DNA from: Oscillospiraceae bacterium
Lineage (GTDB): Bacteria; Bacillota; Clostridia; Oscillospirales; Ruminococcaceae
Direction: 5' to 3'
NCBI GenBank assembly: GCA_017848115.1
Contig: JAGAKZ010000033.1
Coordinates: 1 to 40,211 of the forward strand
Length of the DNA stretch: 40,211 bases
Made by a program: the position numbers and the translations under genes. The number at the start of each line of letters is the position of its first letter. The first letter of the stretch is position 1. The notes under the pieces are model-generated. The model was not told where the DNA came from. It ran no database searches and saw only the letters and a list, made by a program, of their open reading frames with translations. Below, piece after piece: positions 15,759 to 25,922 of the stretch.

Positions 15759-17651
15759 TTATTTTCCAAGAACTACATTGTCTTTAGAAACAAACTGCTT
15801 GAAATGTGCAAGGTCTGCAAGGTTTACTGTACCGTCATAACTTACATCAGCTGCTTCGAGCTGGTTTTCATCAAGCTTTGTATCTCCGAGAAGATAAAGT
15901 GAAAGATATGAAAGGTCTGTAAGATCAGCTTTTCCGTCACTGTTAAGGTCACCGTACATAAAGTCGGGCTTATCTGCAGGAGTTGTTTCCGAAGGCTCTG
16001 TTGCAGGTGGATCTACAGGCTTTGTTGTAGGAGGTGTCTGAGAATCGCCTGTGCTGTAGAGATCTGCAGGAAGCTCATCAAGTGTAATACAGAATTCACT
16101 GTTGTACATCTTTGTGAGTTCTTCAAAGTCCTGATTGTTTTCACTCATAAGATAGTCGTCATACCATGGACAGAAGTAGAGCCAGCTTGCATTTTCTATC
16201 ATCATGTTCTCAACAGAAGGTACTGTATCATTTTCTGACATAGCAACCATCTTGCCACCGTCTGTGAGTTCTACAAGATAGTTGTAGATAGCAGAAATAG
16301 CACTGAGGTTTGGTCCGCCGTTTTTACCGTCATCTCTGTTGTACTGAACATTGTACTTGTCGTATGCTACGATATCAACATATTCATCGCCCGGATACCA
16401 TGTAGGTGAGTTTGCATAGTTGTATGAGTTGAATTCCCAGATAAGATTGTGTAGACCATACTTTTCTGTAAGTGTTGTATAGAGAAGTTTCCAGAGTTCC
16501 TTATATACTTCTGCACCTCTGTCGCCCCACCAGAACCATGCTGTTCCATCGCCGAAGTTTCCTTCGTTACCCTGTGCTTCATGGAGAGGACGGAAGATTA
16601 TAGGTGCGCCTGCTTCCTGACAAAGAAGAAGCTGTTCTGCGAGGTCTTCCATAGCTGCTTCAAAGTATTCTCTTTCCTTTGTGCCTTCTTTGAGAACATT
16701 TGCTGTATTGAAAGTGCTGTTTGAAGCCTGATAGTTCTTGTATGTACAATCAGTCCAGTCTACTGCATCACCAAGCTCGTAGTTATCAAAATCTATCGGT
16801 ACATTTATATGCCAGCATACTGTAGCAATACCGTTTTTCTTTGTTACCCAGTCAATAAGTCTTTCAGTAGAACCATCTTCCCAGCCGTAGAGCGGATTGT
16901 AGTTCATAAGGTCAAAGCCTCTGATAGCAGGAAGCTTGCCTGTCGTTTCAAGAAGCCAGTCAAATTCAACTTCTGCATCTCCATCATGTCCGCTTCCGTA
17001 GATTTCCTGCTGTCCTGAGATAGTATGCTCACCGTAAACGCTGTGAAGATATTTCATAAGCGCTTTTGTTTCAGGTGTTGCGAGCGGGTCAACAGGTGTA
17101 TCTGAAGCTTTTGAGAAGTCAGGCTTAGGTGTCTTTGTAAGCTTTACACTGTCATAGAGGCAGTAACCCCAGCCATCACCGAAAGTGATAGTATTTTCAC
17201 CCTTCATAAGCTTGATATCACCAAAGCTGAAGTTTTCATATGTTTCTGTTGCAGGGATCTTTACTGTGTAAGACTTTGTATAGTCACCGCTTGTAACTGT
17301 TGCCTTGGCTTCTCTGCTTTCGCCTTCATTTCCAAGGTACATGAGAGCCATTGTTTCAAGTCTGTACATACCTGTTTCAGGTGCGTCAACTGTAAATGAA
17401 ATATTACCGCTGCCTGTAACCCATACAAATCCTGTTCCTGTATATCCCGGATATTCATCATTATATACCTTTGTAGCTACCTCTGCACCGTTAAGTGTGA
17501 GGTCTTCACATTCTGCTTCAAACAAAGGTTCAACTCCCTCAATCGCAAGCACTTTTTCAGTTTCCTTATCTGCCGGTAAAACTGAAACAGCTGTAAATGC
17601 CATTGAAAGAGCTGCTAAAGCAGAAATCACTTTTTTTACGTTTCTTGTCAT
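15759..17651 (-). CDS. GH26 endo-beta-mannanase with CBM35-like module and type I dockerin
   Basis: 630 residues from the ATG at 17651 (AGGAGG eight bases upstream; a TTG six bases further is too close). Signal peptide 1-~35, then a CBM35-like beta module (FEAECEDLTLNGAEVATKVY...; residues about 40-175), the GH26 catalytic domain (about 190-530) with acid/base in RPLHEAQG (E358) and nucleophile in MSENDTVPS (E473), a Pro/Thr linker, and a dockerin (566-~625) with two Ca-binding repeats (GDLNSDGKADLTDL and DVSYDGTVNLADL). Secreted mannan hydrolase that docks onto a cohesin scaffoldin, as in cellulosome-forming ruminococci. No scaffoldin is in the window. Confidence 0.95.
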   Translation of the reverse strand: MTRNVKKVISALAALSMAFTAVSVLPADKETEKVLAIEGVEPLFEAECEDLTLNGAEVATKVYNDEYPGYTGTGFVWVTGSGNISFTVDAPETGMYRLETMALMYLGNEGESREAKATVTSGDYTKSYTVKIPATETYENFSFGDIKLMKGENTITFGDGWGYCLYDSVKLTKTPKPDFSKASDTPVDPLATPETKALMKYLHSVYGEHTISGQQEIYGSGHDGDAEVEFDWLLETTGKLPAIRGFDLMNYNPLYGWEDGSTERLIDWVTKKNGIATVCWHINVPIDFDNYELGDAVDWTDCTYKNYQASNSTFNTANVLKEGTKEREYFEAAMEDLAEQLLLCQEAGAPIIFRPLHEAQGNEGNFGDGTAWFWWGDRGAEVYKELWKLLYTTLTEKYGLHNLIWEFNSYNYANSPTWYPGDEYVDIVAYDKYNVQYNRDDGKNGGPNLSAISAIYNYLVELTDGGKMVAMSENDTVPSVENMMIENASWLYFCPWYDDYLMSENNQDFEELTKMYNSEFCITLDELPADLYSTGDSQTPPTTKPVDPPATEPSETTPADKPDFMYGDLNSDGKADLTDLSYLSLYLLGDTKLDENQLEAADVSYDGTVNLADLAHFKQFVSKDNVVLGK

Positions 17652-17730
17652 TGACAATTCCTCCTAAAAATTCCATCTTAATCATTAATCAATTATTACT
17701 TAACAAATAACTTAAATCCTAACTACTTAT

Positions 17731-17759
17731 ATTATAAATTAATTTAAATATTTTTTCAA
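17731..17759 (-). promoter_or_regulatory. promoter of the GH26 gene
   Basis: On the minus strand TTGAAA (plus 17754-17759), 17 bases, TATAAT (plus 17731-17736), leaving an 80-base leader. Confidence 0.6.
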
Positions 17760-17850
17760 GCTATTTTAAATATTATTTCAGTGATTTTTTAGCCAAATTT
17801 ATCTCTGCAAATTAAGGCAAAAGGACATTTAAAGTATTTTTGTAAGTGCA

Positions 17851-17894
17851 AAAAAATACAAGGCATCGCAAATTTACTTACGACACCTTGTATT
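17851..17894 (-). terminator. terminator of the leu operon
   Basis: On the minus strand AATACAAGGTGTCG (plus 17881-17894) pairs with CGATGCCTTGTATT (plus 17855-17868, two G-U pairs), followed by TTTTTG. It ends the leuACDB transcript 19 bases after leuB. Confidence 0.85.
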
Positions 17895-17912
17895 AATTAA
17901 CTTAAATCAAGA

Positions 17913-18983
17913 TTAAATCATTTCAAGAATTTTTTCTGTGATTTCTGTACAGCTGAGTGCTGTTCCTTCTCCGCCGAGAAGATCTGCAGTTCTGTAACCT
18001 GCTTCAAGAACCTTGTCAACTGCCTTTTCTATGCAGTCTGCTTCAGCGCCAAGATCAAATGAGTAACGGAGCATCATTGCAGCAGAAAGAATAGTTGCTA
18101 TAGGATTTGCCTTGTTCTGACCTGCTATATCAGGTGCTGAACCATGGATAGGTTCATACATACCACATTTGTTGTAACCGAGTGATGCAGAAGCGAGCAT
18201 ACCGATAGAACCAGTGATCTGTGATGCTTCATCTGAAAGAATGTCGCCGAACATATTTGATGTGACAACAACGTCAAACTGCTGAGGATTTCTTACAAGC
18301 TGCATTGCTGCGTTGTCAACGAGCATATCAGAATATTCAACTTCAGGATATTCTTCTGACATCTTGTGCATTACTTCTCTCCAGAGACGTGATGTTTCAA
18401 GAACGTTAGCCTTGTCAATGCTTATGAGCTTCTTATTACGCTTCATAGCAGTTTCGAAAGCCACCTTACCTATACGTTCGATCTCCATACGGCTGTAAGC
18501 TTCTGTATCATATGCTTCTTCGCCGTACTTGCCTTCTCTCTTTCCTCTTTCACCAAAGTAGATACCGCCTGTAAGTTCACGAACGATAACAAGGTCAAAG
18601 CCTCTTTCTACGATATCTGCACGAAGAGGAGATGCATCTTTGAGTGCAGGGTAAAGTTTTGCAGGACGAAGGTTTGTAAAGAGTTCAAGTGCTGCACGAA
18701 TACCGAGAAGAGCCTTTTCAGGTCTCTTGTTTCCCGGAAGTGTATCCCACTTCGGACCGCCTACTGCGCCGAGAAGTACACTGTCACTTGCAAGACAACC
18801 CTTTACTGTTTCTTCAGGAAGCGGTTCTCCTGTTGCATCTATAGCACAACCACCGATAAGATATGGTGTGAAGTTAAATGTATGTCCGAATTTTTCACCG
18901 ATTTTCTTCAGTACTTCAACTGCACTGTCAACTATTTCAGGGCCTATTCCATCGCCCTTGAGCAAAGCAATATTATAGTTCAT
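17913..18983 (-). CDS. leuB: 3-isopropylmalate dehydrogenase
   Basis: 356 residues, the usual LeuB length. It oxidises and decarboxylates 3-isopropylmalate to 2-oxoisocaproate with NAD. Visible motifs: [13 protein letters not shown] at the N-terminus, [25 protein letters not shown], the Mg/substrate region [33 protein letters not shown] and [23 protein letters not shown] box before the ATG. Last gene of the T-box-controlled leuA-leuC-leuD-leuB operon. Confidence 0.97.
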   Translation of the reverse strand: MNYNIALLKGDGIGPEIVDSAVEVLKKIGEKFGHTFNFTPYLIGGCAIDATGEPLPEETVKGCLASDSVLLGAVGGPKWDTLPGNKRPEKALLGIRAALELFTNLRPAKLYPALKDASPLRADIVERGFDLVIVRELTGGIYFGERGKREGKYGEEAYDTEAYSRMEIERIGKVAFETAMKRNKKLISIDKANVLETSRLWREVMHKMSEEYPEVEYSDMLVDNAAMQLVRNPQQFDVVVTSNMFGDILSDEASQITGSIGMLASASLGYNKCGMYEPIHGSAPDIAGQNKANPIATILSAAMMLRYSFDLGAEADCIEKAVDKVLEAGYRTADLLGGEGTALSCTEITEKILEMI

Positions 18984-19001
18984 CTGTTTTTCCTCCGATT
19001 A

Positions 19002-19496
19002 TTACTTGATAACACCGTCAGCTATTGACTGGATAAGTCCGCCATTTTCGATTATCTTCTGTACAAAATCCGGGAAAGGAGCTGTCTTGTACTGCTTTCC
19101 TGTTGTCTTGTTGTAGATAATACCGTTGTCCATATCTGCTTCAACTATATCGCCTTCTTTGATATCTTCTGCAGCTTCAGGACATTCAACGATGCCAAGA
19201 CCTATATTGATCGAGTTTCTGTAGAAGATTCTTGCAAAACTCTTTGCGATAACTATTGAGATACCGCTTTCTTTTATAGCGATAGGAGCGTGTTCTCTTG
19301 ATGAACCGCATCCGAAGTTCTGACCTGCAACCATTATATCACCGACTTTTACACGGCTTACAAATGTTGTGTCAAGATCCTCCATGCAGTGTGAAGCAAG
19401 TTCCTTTTTATCTATAGTGTTAAGATATCTTGCAGGAATTATTACGTCTGTATCAACGTTATCACCGTACTTGATAACTGTTCCTTCATATTTCAT
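19002..19496 (-). CDS. leuD: 3-isopropylmalate dehydratase small subunit
   Basis: 164 residues. It carries the swivel domain of the aconitase family: [49 protein letters not shown]. With LeuC it isomerises 2-isopropylmalate to 3-isopropylmalate. The length is that of the archaeal/clostridial short LeuD rather than the ~200-residue enterobacterial form. GGAGGC box, 32 bases after leuC, 18 bases before leuB. Confidence 0.96.
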   Translation of the reverse strand: MKYEGTVIKYGDNVDTDVIIPARYLNTIDKKELASHCMEDLDTTFVSRVKVGDIMVAGQNFGCGSSREHAPIAIKESGISIVIAKSFARIFYRNSINIGLGIVECPEAAEDIKEGDIVEADMDNGIIYNKTTGKQYKTAPFPDFVQKIIENGGLIQSIADGVIK

Positions 19497-19528
19497 AGAA
19501 AAGCCTCCGTAAATTATTTTGTTTCTTC

Positions 19529-20794
19529 TTATGCCATCACAACAGCAGGATCAGCAAGTTTTCCTGCTATAGCACTGGCTGCTGCTACTTCAGGGCTTGC
19601 GAGGTAAACTTCTGATTCAGGGTGTCCCATTCTGCCTACAAAGTTTCTGTTTGTAGTAGCTACAGCACGTTCGCCCTTTGCGAGAATACCCATATGACCG
19701 CCGAGACATGGACCGCATGTAGGTGTTGAAACTACAGCACCGCTCTCTATAAATATCTTAAGAAGACCCATTTCCATAGCTTCAAGGTAAATCTTCTGTG
19801 TAGCAGGAATTATGATAGTTCTTACATTTTTGGCAACCTTCTTGCCTTTCATGATCTCAGCAGCTGCGATAAGATCTTCAAGACGTCCGTTTGTACATGA
19901 ACCGATAACTACCTGATCGATCTTTACTTCATCTATCTTGTCAAATGTTCTTGCATTTTCAGGAAGATGTGGGAAAGCAACTGTTGACTTAACCTGTGAA
20001 AGATCAATATCTATAACCTGTTCATACTCTGCGTCATCATCAGCCTTGAAAACAACAGGTTTTCTTGTGCTGTGCTTTTCTATATAGTCAAGTGTGATAT
20101 CGTCAACTTCAAAGATACCGTTCTTTGCACCTGCTTCAATAGCCATGTTTGCTATACAGAGTCTGTCAGACATAGAAAGATTTTTAAGTCCTTCACCTGT
20201 AAATTCCATTGACTTGTAAAGCGCACCGTCAACACCGATCATACCGATGATGTGAAGGATAACGTCCTTACCTGAAACATATTTGTTGAGTTTGCCTGTG
20301 AGATTAAATTTTATAGCTGTAGGTACTTTGAACCATGCTTTACCTATAGCCATACCACACGCCATATCTGTAGAACCTACACCTGTTGAAAATGCACCAA
20401 GTGCGCCATATGTACATGTGTGTGAATCCGCACCTATAACTGCATCACCTGCTACAACAAGACCTTTTTCAGGGAGAAGTGCGTGTTCGATACCCATTTC
20501 TCCTACATCAAAAAAGTTTGTAACTGACTTTTCACCGCAGAAGTCACGGCACATTTTACACTGCTCAGCAGCTTTTATATCCTTATTAGGTGCAAAGTGG
20601 TCCATTACCATGGTTACTTTTTCTTTATCAAATACATTTTCTTTACCAAGCTTATTGAATTCTCTGATAGCTACAGGTGAAGTAATATCATTACCAAGCA
20701 CCAGATCAAGATTTACCAGAATAAGCTGTCCGCTTTCCACGCTGTCGAGTCCTGCGTGTGCAGCCAGTATTTTCTGAGTCATTGTCATTCCCAT
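19529..20794 (-). CDS. leuC: 3-isopropylmalate dehydratase large subunit
   Basis: 421 residues, the short clostridial/archaeal LeuC type (about 420 rather than 470). The start [14 protein letters not shown] is typical. The [4Fe-4S] ligands are in VIGSCTNGR and [26 protein letters not shown] and [20 protein letters not shown] complete the aconitase pattern. Forms the hydratase with LeuD. Weak AGGCAGG box at the ATG, 63 bases after leuA, so coupling is looser here. Confidence 0.97.
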   Translation of the reverse strand: MGMTMTQKILAAHAGLDSVESGQLILVNLDLVLGNDITSPVAIREFNKLGKENVFDKEKVTMVMDHFAPNKDIKAAEQCKMCRDFCGEKSVTNFFDVGEMGIEHALLPEKGLVVAGDAVIGADSHTCTYGALGAFSTGVGSTDMACGMAIGKAWFKVPTAIKFNLTGKLNKYVSGKDVILHIIGMIGVDGALYKSMEFTGEGLKNLSMSDRLCIANMAIEAGAKNGIFEVDDITLDYIEKHSTRKPVVFKADDDAEYEQVIDIDLSQVKSTVAFPHLPENARTFDKIDEVKIDQVVIGSCTNGRLEDLIAAAEIMKGKKVAKNVRTIIIPATQKIYLEAMEMGLLKIFIESGAVVSTPTCGPCLGGHMGILAKGERAVATTNRNFVGRMGHPESEVYLASPEVAAASAIAGKLADPAVVMA

Positions 20795-20857
20795 TTTTAC
20801 TAACCTGCCTTTTAAATTTTTATTGTTTTTATTTTTTACAGCATATAAAACTGTTTA

Positions 20858-22522
20858 TCAGCTCTTTGTAAGCATTGAGTTTACTGCACTTATAAGTGCT
20901 TTTGCAGATGAATTTATGATATCTGTATCGATTCCTGTACCCCAGTACTGCTTCTTGTTTTCATCGCTTATACCTACATATGTAACAGCTTCTGACGCAG
21001 AACCATTTTCAAGAGCGTGTTCTGTGTATGTTTCTATTGTATAGGAAATACCGAGATATGACTTTATTGCATTGCTTACAGCATCAAGACGGCCGTTTCC
21101 GTTGTTTGTCACTACTGCTGTCTTTCCGTTGTATTCGAGTGTTACAGAAGCTTCTATTCCGCTTGTCTGAACGTAGTGTATTTCCTTGATATTTACCGGA
21201 GATGTCACATTTACGTAGTTATCCATAAATATTTTGTAAACTTCATCTGGGAGAAGTTCCTTATGTGCATGGTCTGAAACACTCTTTACATGATAACCAA
21301 ATGTTTCACGCATTTTCGGAGGGAGATTCATTCCGAATTTTGTTTCCATAAGGTAACCTATACCTCCCTTACCTGACTGGCTGTTTATTCTGATAACGTC
21401 AGCCTCGTAAACTCTGCCTACGTCTGTAGGATCAATAGGGAGATACGGTACTGTCCAGTGTTCACATTTTCCGTCTTCACGCCACTTCATACCCTTTGCT
21501 ATAGCGTCCTGGTGTGAACCGCTGAATGCAGCAAATACAAGCTGTCCGCTGTACGGCTGTCTTTCGTATACTCTCATACGGGTTACTTTCTCATAAACTT
21601 CTGTTATCTCAGGGATATTTGTAAAATCAAGTTCAGGATCAACACCCTGTGAAAACATATTCATACCGAGTGTGATAATATCAACGTTACCTGTACGTTC
21701 ACCGTTTCCGAAAAGTGTACCTTCTATACGGTCAGCACCTGCAAGAAGTCCCATTTCACTGTCAGCAACCGCACAACCTCTGTCATTGTGAGGGTGAAGT
21801 GATACTACAACATTTTCTCTGTACTTCATATTTTCACACATATACTCTACCTGATTTGCATAAACGTGTGGCATAGAATGTGATACTGTAACAGGGAGAT
21901 TTATTATGACTTTGTCATCAGCTGTTGGCTGCCATACATCGAGAACAGCATTACATACTTCAAGTGCAAACTCAGGTTCAGTACCTGTAAAACTTTCAGG
22001 TGAATATTCAAATCTGAAGTTTCCTTCTGTCTTTTCACGATATTCCTTACAGAGCTTTGCACCGAAAACTGCGATATCTGTTATTTCCTGCTTACTCTTT
22101 TTGAAAACCTGTTCTCTCTGTGCAAGAGAAGTTGAGTTGTAGAGATGCACTATAGCACTCTTTGAACCTTTAAGTGCTTCAAAAGTCTTTGCTATGATAT
22201 GTTCTCTTGACTGTGTGAGAACCTGTATTGTAACATCATCAGGAATCATGTTGTTTTCTATAAGTGTACGACAAAATTCATACTCTGTTTCCGAAGCAGC
22301 CGGAAAACCTACTTCGATTTCCTTGAATCCAACCTTTACAAGCAACTTGAAAAATTCGAGTTTCTCTTCAAGGCTCATAGGGATAATAAGCGCCTGATTT
22401 CCGTCTCTGAGGTCAACGCTGCACCACTGAGGTGCTTTGTCGATATAGGACTTCTGAGTCCATTTCATCGCTGTCTTAGGAGCTTCAAAAAATTGTTTAG
22501 TGTATTTTTCTACATTTTTCAT
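20858..22522 (-). CDS. leuA: 2-isopropylmalate synthase (LeuA2 type)
   Basis: 554 residues. It condenses acetyl-CoA with 2-oxoisovalerate, the first leucine-specific step. The start W.QKSYIDKAPQWCSVDLRDGNQAL is the hallmark of the longer LeuA2 subfamily. Other motifs: KEIEVGFPAASETEYEFCR, SLHPHNDRGCAVADSE, GTLFGNGERTGNVDI. The C-terminal ~120 residues are the LeuA regulatory domain for leucine feedback. AAAGGAAC box. First gene of the operon, 100 bases after the T-box terminator. Confidence 0.96.
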   Translation of the reverse strand: MKNVEKYTKQFFEAPKTAMKWTQKSYIDKAPQWCSVDLRDGNQALIIPMSLEEKLEFFKLLVKVGFKEIEVGFPAASETEYEFCRTLIENNMIPDDVTIQVLTQSREHIIAKTFEALKGSKSAIVHLYNSTSLAQREQVFKKSKQEITDIAVFGAKLCKEYREKTEGNFRFEYSPESFTGTEPEFALEVCNAVLDVWQPTADDKVIINLPVTVSHSMPHVYANQVEYMCENMKYRENVVVSLHPHNDRGCAVADSEMGLLAGADRIEGTLFGNGERTGNVDIITLGMNMFSQGVDPELDFTNIPEITEVYEKVTRMRVYERQPYSGQLVFAAFSGSHQDAIAKGMKWREDGKCEHWTVPYLPIDPTDVGRVYEADVIRINSQSGKGGIGYLMETKFGMNLPPKMRETFGYHVKSVSDHAHKELLPDEVYKIFMDNYVNVTSPVNIKEIHYVQTSGIEASVTLEYNGKTAVVTNNGNGRLDAVSNAIKSYLGISYTIETYTEHALENGSASEAVTYVGISDENKKQYWGTGIDTDIINSSAKALISAVNSMLTKS

Positions 22523-22621
22523 ATTAAAAAGTTCCTTTCTGTATATGATTTTTATTTACTGTTTTTCAGATTGACCTTAACAGATGAGCTGAACAGCTGA
22601 ATTTTATCTATAAAATGGCAT

Positions 22622-22918
22622 AAAAAAAGCTCTCTTATGCAACCGCATAAAAGAGACGAGAAACTTCATATTATCCCGCGGTACCACTCTTTTTAACAAA
22701 AACATGTCCACTCAATCGTATCATCCAAAATACGCTTCTCTGTAACGGGAGAAAACCGTTCAAACCTACTTGCTAAATATGCTTTCAGCCGACTGCTCCG
22801 GGATGAGCTATGATCCGAACTTCCCTGCCGTCTTTCACCACAGAATCAACTTCCGGACGACATCTCTGGAATGAGAAGAAAACGAATTTTATTTCCCTTC
22901 ATCGCATTTAAAATTTAT
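22622..22918 (-). promoter_or_regulatory. T-box leader, leucine-responsive, with terminator
   Basis: Minus-strand leader. The T-box core AGAGTGGTACCGCG is at plus 22677-22690. The terminator stem CTCTTTTATGC/GCATAAGAGAG (plus 22630-22655) is followed by CTTTTTTTA. Upstream, stem I shows AGAGATG (plus 22861-22867) and a GGTGAAAG stretch. A CTC triplet followed by A (plus 22805-22807) sits where the specifier is expected, matching tRNA-Leu(GAG). Uncharged tRNA-Leu would favour antitermination and expression of leuACDB. The triplet assignment is by eye. Confidence 0.9.
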
Positions 22919-22924
22919 AGATTA

Positions 22925-22953
22925 ATTATATCGCATAATTACATCTTTGTCAA
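22925..22953 (-). promoter_or_regulatory. promoter of the leu T-box operon
   Basis: On the minus strand TTGACA (plus 22948-22953), 17 bases, TATAAT (plus 22925-22930). Perfect consensus. Start site expected near 22918. Confidence 0.85.
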
Positions 22954-23080
22954 GGGATTTGTGAAAAAATTATTTATGAGGTATGAAGAGAAAATTTTCA
23001 AAATAAATACAACAAGAAAAAAATGTTATATCTACTTCGAAAATTAACCAACATTTTTATTCAAAATACTATTTACTTAC

Positions 23081-23109
23081 TTGAGTTTATATCGATTATA
23101 CGTTATAAT
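23081..23109 (+). promoter_or_regulatory. promoter of the MmeI-type gene
   Basis: TTGAGT (23081-23086), 17 bases, TATAAT (23104-23109), 41 bases before the ATG. The stretch between the leu promoter and this one (22954-23080) holds no gene. Confidence 0.6.
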
Positions 23110-23150
23110 TATTATAAATTGTTATATATTTTTTTAAGGAGAGCAAACAT

Positions 23151-25922
23151 ATGAATGAAAAAGAAATTAAATCCGCTGCGAAAGCATTCGCTGATTACTG
23201 GAAAGATAAAGGGTATGAAAAAGGTGAATCACAAGCGTTCTGGCTATCGCTTCTGTGTAATGTATATGGCGTAGAACATCCGGAACAGTTCATCAGTTTT
23301 GAAGATCAAGTGAAGCTCGATCACACATCATTTATTGATGGCTATATTGATACAACTCACGTAATGATTGAACAGAAAGGTCTGGGAAAAGATCTCCGCA
23401 AGGGAATCAAACAGTCGGATGGTTCAATTCTGTCTCCTTTTCAGCAAGCAAAGCGTTATGCAGCAGAACTACCATATTCTAAACGTCCTCGTTGGATTAT
23501 CACCTGTAACTTTGCTGAATTTCTTGTTTATGACATGGAAAAGCCAAATAGCGAACCCGAACAAATTTTTTTAAAAGATTTGCCACAAGAATATTACCGC
23601 CTGCAGTTTCTTGTAGATACAGACAATGAAAATATCAAGAAAGAAATGGAGATATCACTCAAAGCCGGAGAACTTGTTGGTGCGCTATACGATGCTATCC
23701 TTAAACAATACAAAAATCCTGATGATCCCGAAACTTTAAAAAGTCTTAACAAACTCTGCGTTCGACTTGTATTTTGCCTTTATGCAGAGGATGCAGGTAT
23801 TTTTGGCAAGCATGGTATGTTTCATGATTATCTGAAAAAATATCCTGTAAACGAGGTACGTCACAAGCTTGTGGAACTGTTCCGTATACTTGATACCAAA
23901 GAGAATGACCGTGACCCTTATCTTGATGAAGATTTACTGGCGTTCCCTTATGTCAATGGCGGTCTGTTTGCGGATGAAAATATTGAAATTCCCCGATTTA
24001 CCGAAGAAATCGTACATCTCTTATTAAACAACGCAAGTGAAAATTTCGATTGGTCTGGTATATCACCTACTATTTTCGGTGCAGTTTTTGAATCCACCCT
24101 CAATCCCGAAACACGTCGCAAAGGTGGTATGCACTATACTTCAATTGAGAATATTCACAAAGTTATTGATCCGTTGTTTCTCAATGCTTTAAAAGCAGAA
24201 CTAGAGGATATCAAATCTTTAAAAGTTAAGAAAACACAGCAACAAAAACTACATGATTTTCGACAAAAGCTGTCAACTTTTGTATTTCTTGACCCTGCAG
24301 CAGGTAGTGGAAATTTCCTCACTGAAACATATATTAGTCTTCGTCGATTAGAAAATGAAGCGCTCTTTGAGGAAACTAATAGGCAGATGATGCTAGGCAT
24401 GAAAAACTTGATCCAGGTGAGTATCGGACAGTTTTACGGCATTGAAATCAATGATTTTGCTGTAACGGTTGCGAAAACGGCGTTGTGGATTGCGGAGAGC
24501 CAGATGATGCAGGAAACGGAGCAGATTATGCAGATCAACCTTAATTTCCTGCCGCTGAAAAGCTATGCGAATATCGTGGAGGGCAATGCACTTCGGATTG
24601 ACTGGGAGAGTGTTGTGCCGAAGGACAGGTTATCTTATATTATGGGTAATCCGCCATTTGTGGGACATCAAATGCGATCTTCGGCACAAGTGGATGATAT
24701 GGCAGTAGCATTTTATGATTTGCCAAAGCACGGAAAGCTTGACTATGTCTGTGCATGGTATAATAAAGCAGCCGATCTAATGGCAGGAACATGCATTAAA
24801 GCATCATTTGTGTCTACTAATTCTATTATTCAAGGAGAATCTGTCGGCATTCTATGGCGTTTCCTATTTGAAAAGAAAAATGTAGAAATCCAGTTTGCAC
24901 ATCAATCTTTTATTTGGGACAGTGAGGCAAATCTTAAGGCCCATGTTCATTGTGTTATTATAGGATTTACCATTTATAAAACGAATACCGAAAAGTTGAT
25001 TTTCAGCAATGGCTCTATGCTTAAGGTTAGCCATATCAATGGGTATCTTTTATCAGCACCAGATGTTTTTATTCAATCCAGAGGCAAGCCTCTATATGAA
25101 AATATGCCAGAAATGAGTAAGGGAAGCCAACCTACAGATGGAGGAAATCTTATTTTCTCCAAAGATGAGAGAAAAGAACTTATTGCTCTACATCCAGAGA
25201 TTGAACCATTCATACATAGATACATAAGTGCGGATGATTACATCAACAATAAATATAGGTACTGTATATGGCTTTACGAAGTTTCCCCAGCAAAGTACAG
25301 AAACATACCTACCATTATGAAAAGGTTAGAATTAGTTGCGGAATGTCGGAGAAAAAGTCCGACAGCGTCTGTAAAACTTGCTGCTGAAACTCCAATGATA
25401 TTTACACAAATTCGTCAGCCGTCTACAATGTATCTTGCAATGCCAGAGGTTTCCTCATCAAGAAGAAGATATATACCATTTGGCTATATGTCACCGGATG
25501 TTATTGCAAGCAATATGCTGTATCTCGTTCCGAATGTAGATTTGTATATGTTTGGAGTAATGACATCTAATGTTCATATGTCATGGCTTCGTGTAGTTGG
25601 AGGGCGATTAAAAAGCGACTACAGGTATACCCCTGCTGTTTACAACAACTTCCCGTGGTGCCATCCAACAGATGCGCAGAGGGCAAAGATAGAACACACA
25701 GCACAAATGATACTTGATGCTCGTGCAAAGTATCCAGACTGTTCCCTCGCTGACCTCTATGACGAAACTACTATGCCACCAGAACTGCGTAAAGCACATC
25801 AGCTCAACGACCGTGCTGTCATGGAAGCGTATGGCTTCTGGGGCAAGCTGAACTCTGAATCAGAGTGTGTGGCGGAACTGATGGGGATGTATAGGGAGAT
25901 GACGGAGGTAAAGAAGAAATGA
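23151..25922 (+). CDS. MmeI-type (type IIL) restriction endonuclease-methyltransferase
   Basis: 923 residues, the usual length of single-chain MmeI-family enzymes that modify and cut with one polypeptide. N-terminal PD-(D/E)XK nuclease: IDGYIDTTHVMIEQKG, with D63, E74 and K76. A helical linker follows (about 160-330). The N6-adenine methyltransferase has motif I DPAAGSGNF (381-389) and motif IV NPPF (500-503). A target-recognition region covers about 540-840, and a C-terminal helical tail ends GFWGKLNSESECVAELMGMY. AAGGAGAG before the ATG. Its TGA overlaps the next ATG (ATGA). The same tail recurs as relicts at 26485 and 27434. Confidence 0.92.
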   Translation: MNEKEIKSAAKAFADYWKDKGYEKGESQAFWLSLLCNVYGVEHPEQFISFEDQVKLDHTSFIDGYIDTTHVMIEQKGLGKDLRKGIKQSDGSILSPFQQAKRYAAELPYSKRPRWIITCNFAEFLVYDMEKPNSEPEQIFLKDLPQEYYRLQFLVDTDNENIKKEMEISLKAGELVGALYDAILKQYKNPDDPETLKSLNKLCVRLVFCLYAEDAGIFGKHGMFHDYLKKYPVNEVRHKLVELFRILDTKENDRDPYLDEDLLAFPYVNGGLFADENIEIPRFTEEIVHLLLNNASENFDWSGISPTIFGAVFESTLNPETRRKGGMHYTSIENIHKVIDPLFLNALKAELEDIKSLKVKKTQQQKLHDFRQKLSTFVFLDPAAGSGNFLTETYISLRRLENEALFEETNRQMMLGMKNLIQVSIGQFYGIEINDFAVTVAKTALWIAESQMMQETEQIMQINLNFLPLKSYANIVEGNALRIDWESVVPKDRLSYIMGNPPFVGHQMRSSAQVDDMAVAFYDLPKHGKLDYVCAWYNKAADLMAGTCIKASFVSTNSIIQGESVGILWRFLFEKKNVEIQFAHQSFIWDSEANLKAHVHCVIIGFTIYKTNTEKLIFSNGSMLKVSHINGYLLSAPDVFIQSRGKPLYENMPEMSKGSQPTDGGNLIFSKDERKELIALHPEIEPFIHRYISADDYINNKYRYCIWLYEVSPAKYRNIPTIMKRLELVAECRRKSPTASVKLAAETPMIFTQIRQPSTMYLAMPEVSSSRRRYIPFGYMSPDVIASNMLYLVPNVDLYMFGVMTSNVHMSWLRVVGGRLKSDYRYTPAVYNNFPWCHPTDAQRAKIEHTAQMILDARAKYPDCSLADLYDETTMPPELRKAHQLNDRAVMEAYGFWGKLNSESECVAELMGMYREMTEVKKK

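Noticed and set aside
20283-22397. Several plus-strand open frames opposite leuC and leuA
   Set aside because: Shadows of well-identified minus-strand genes, with no ribosome binding sites.
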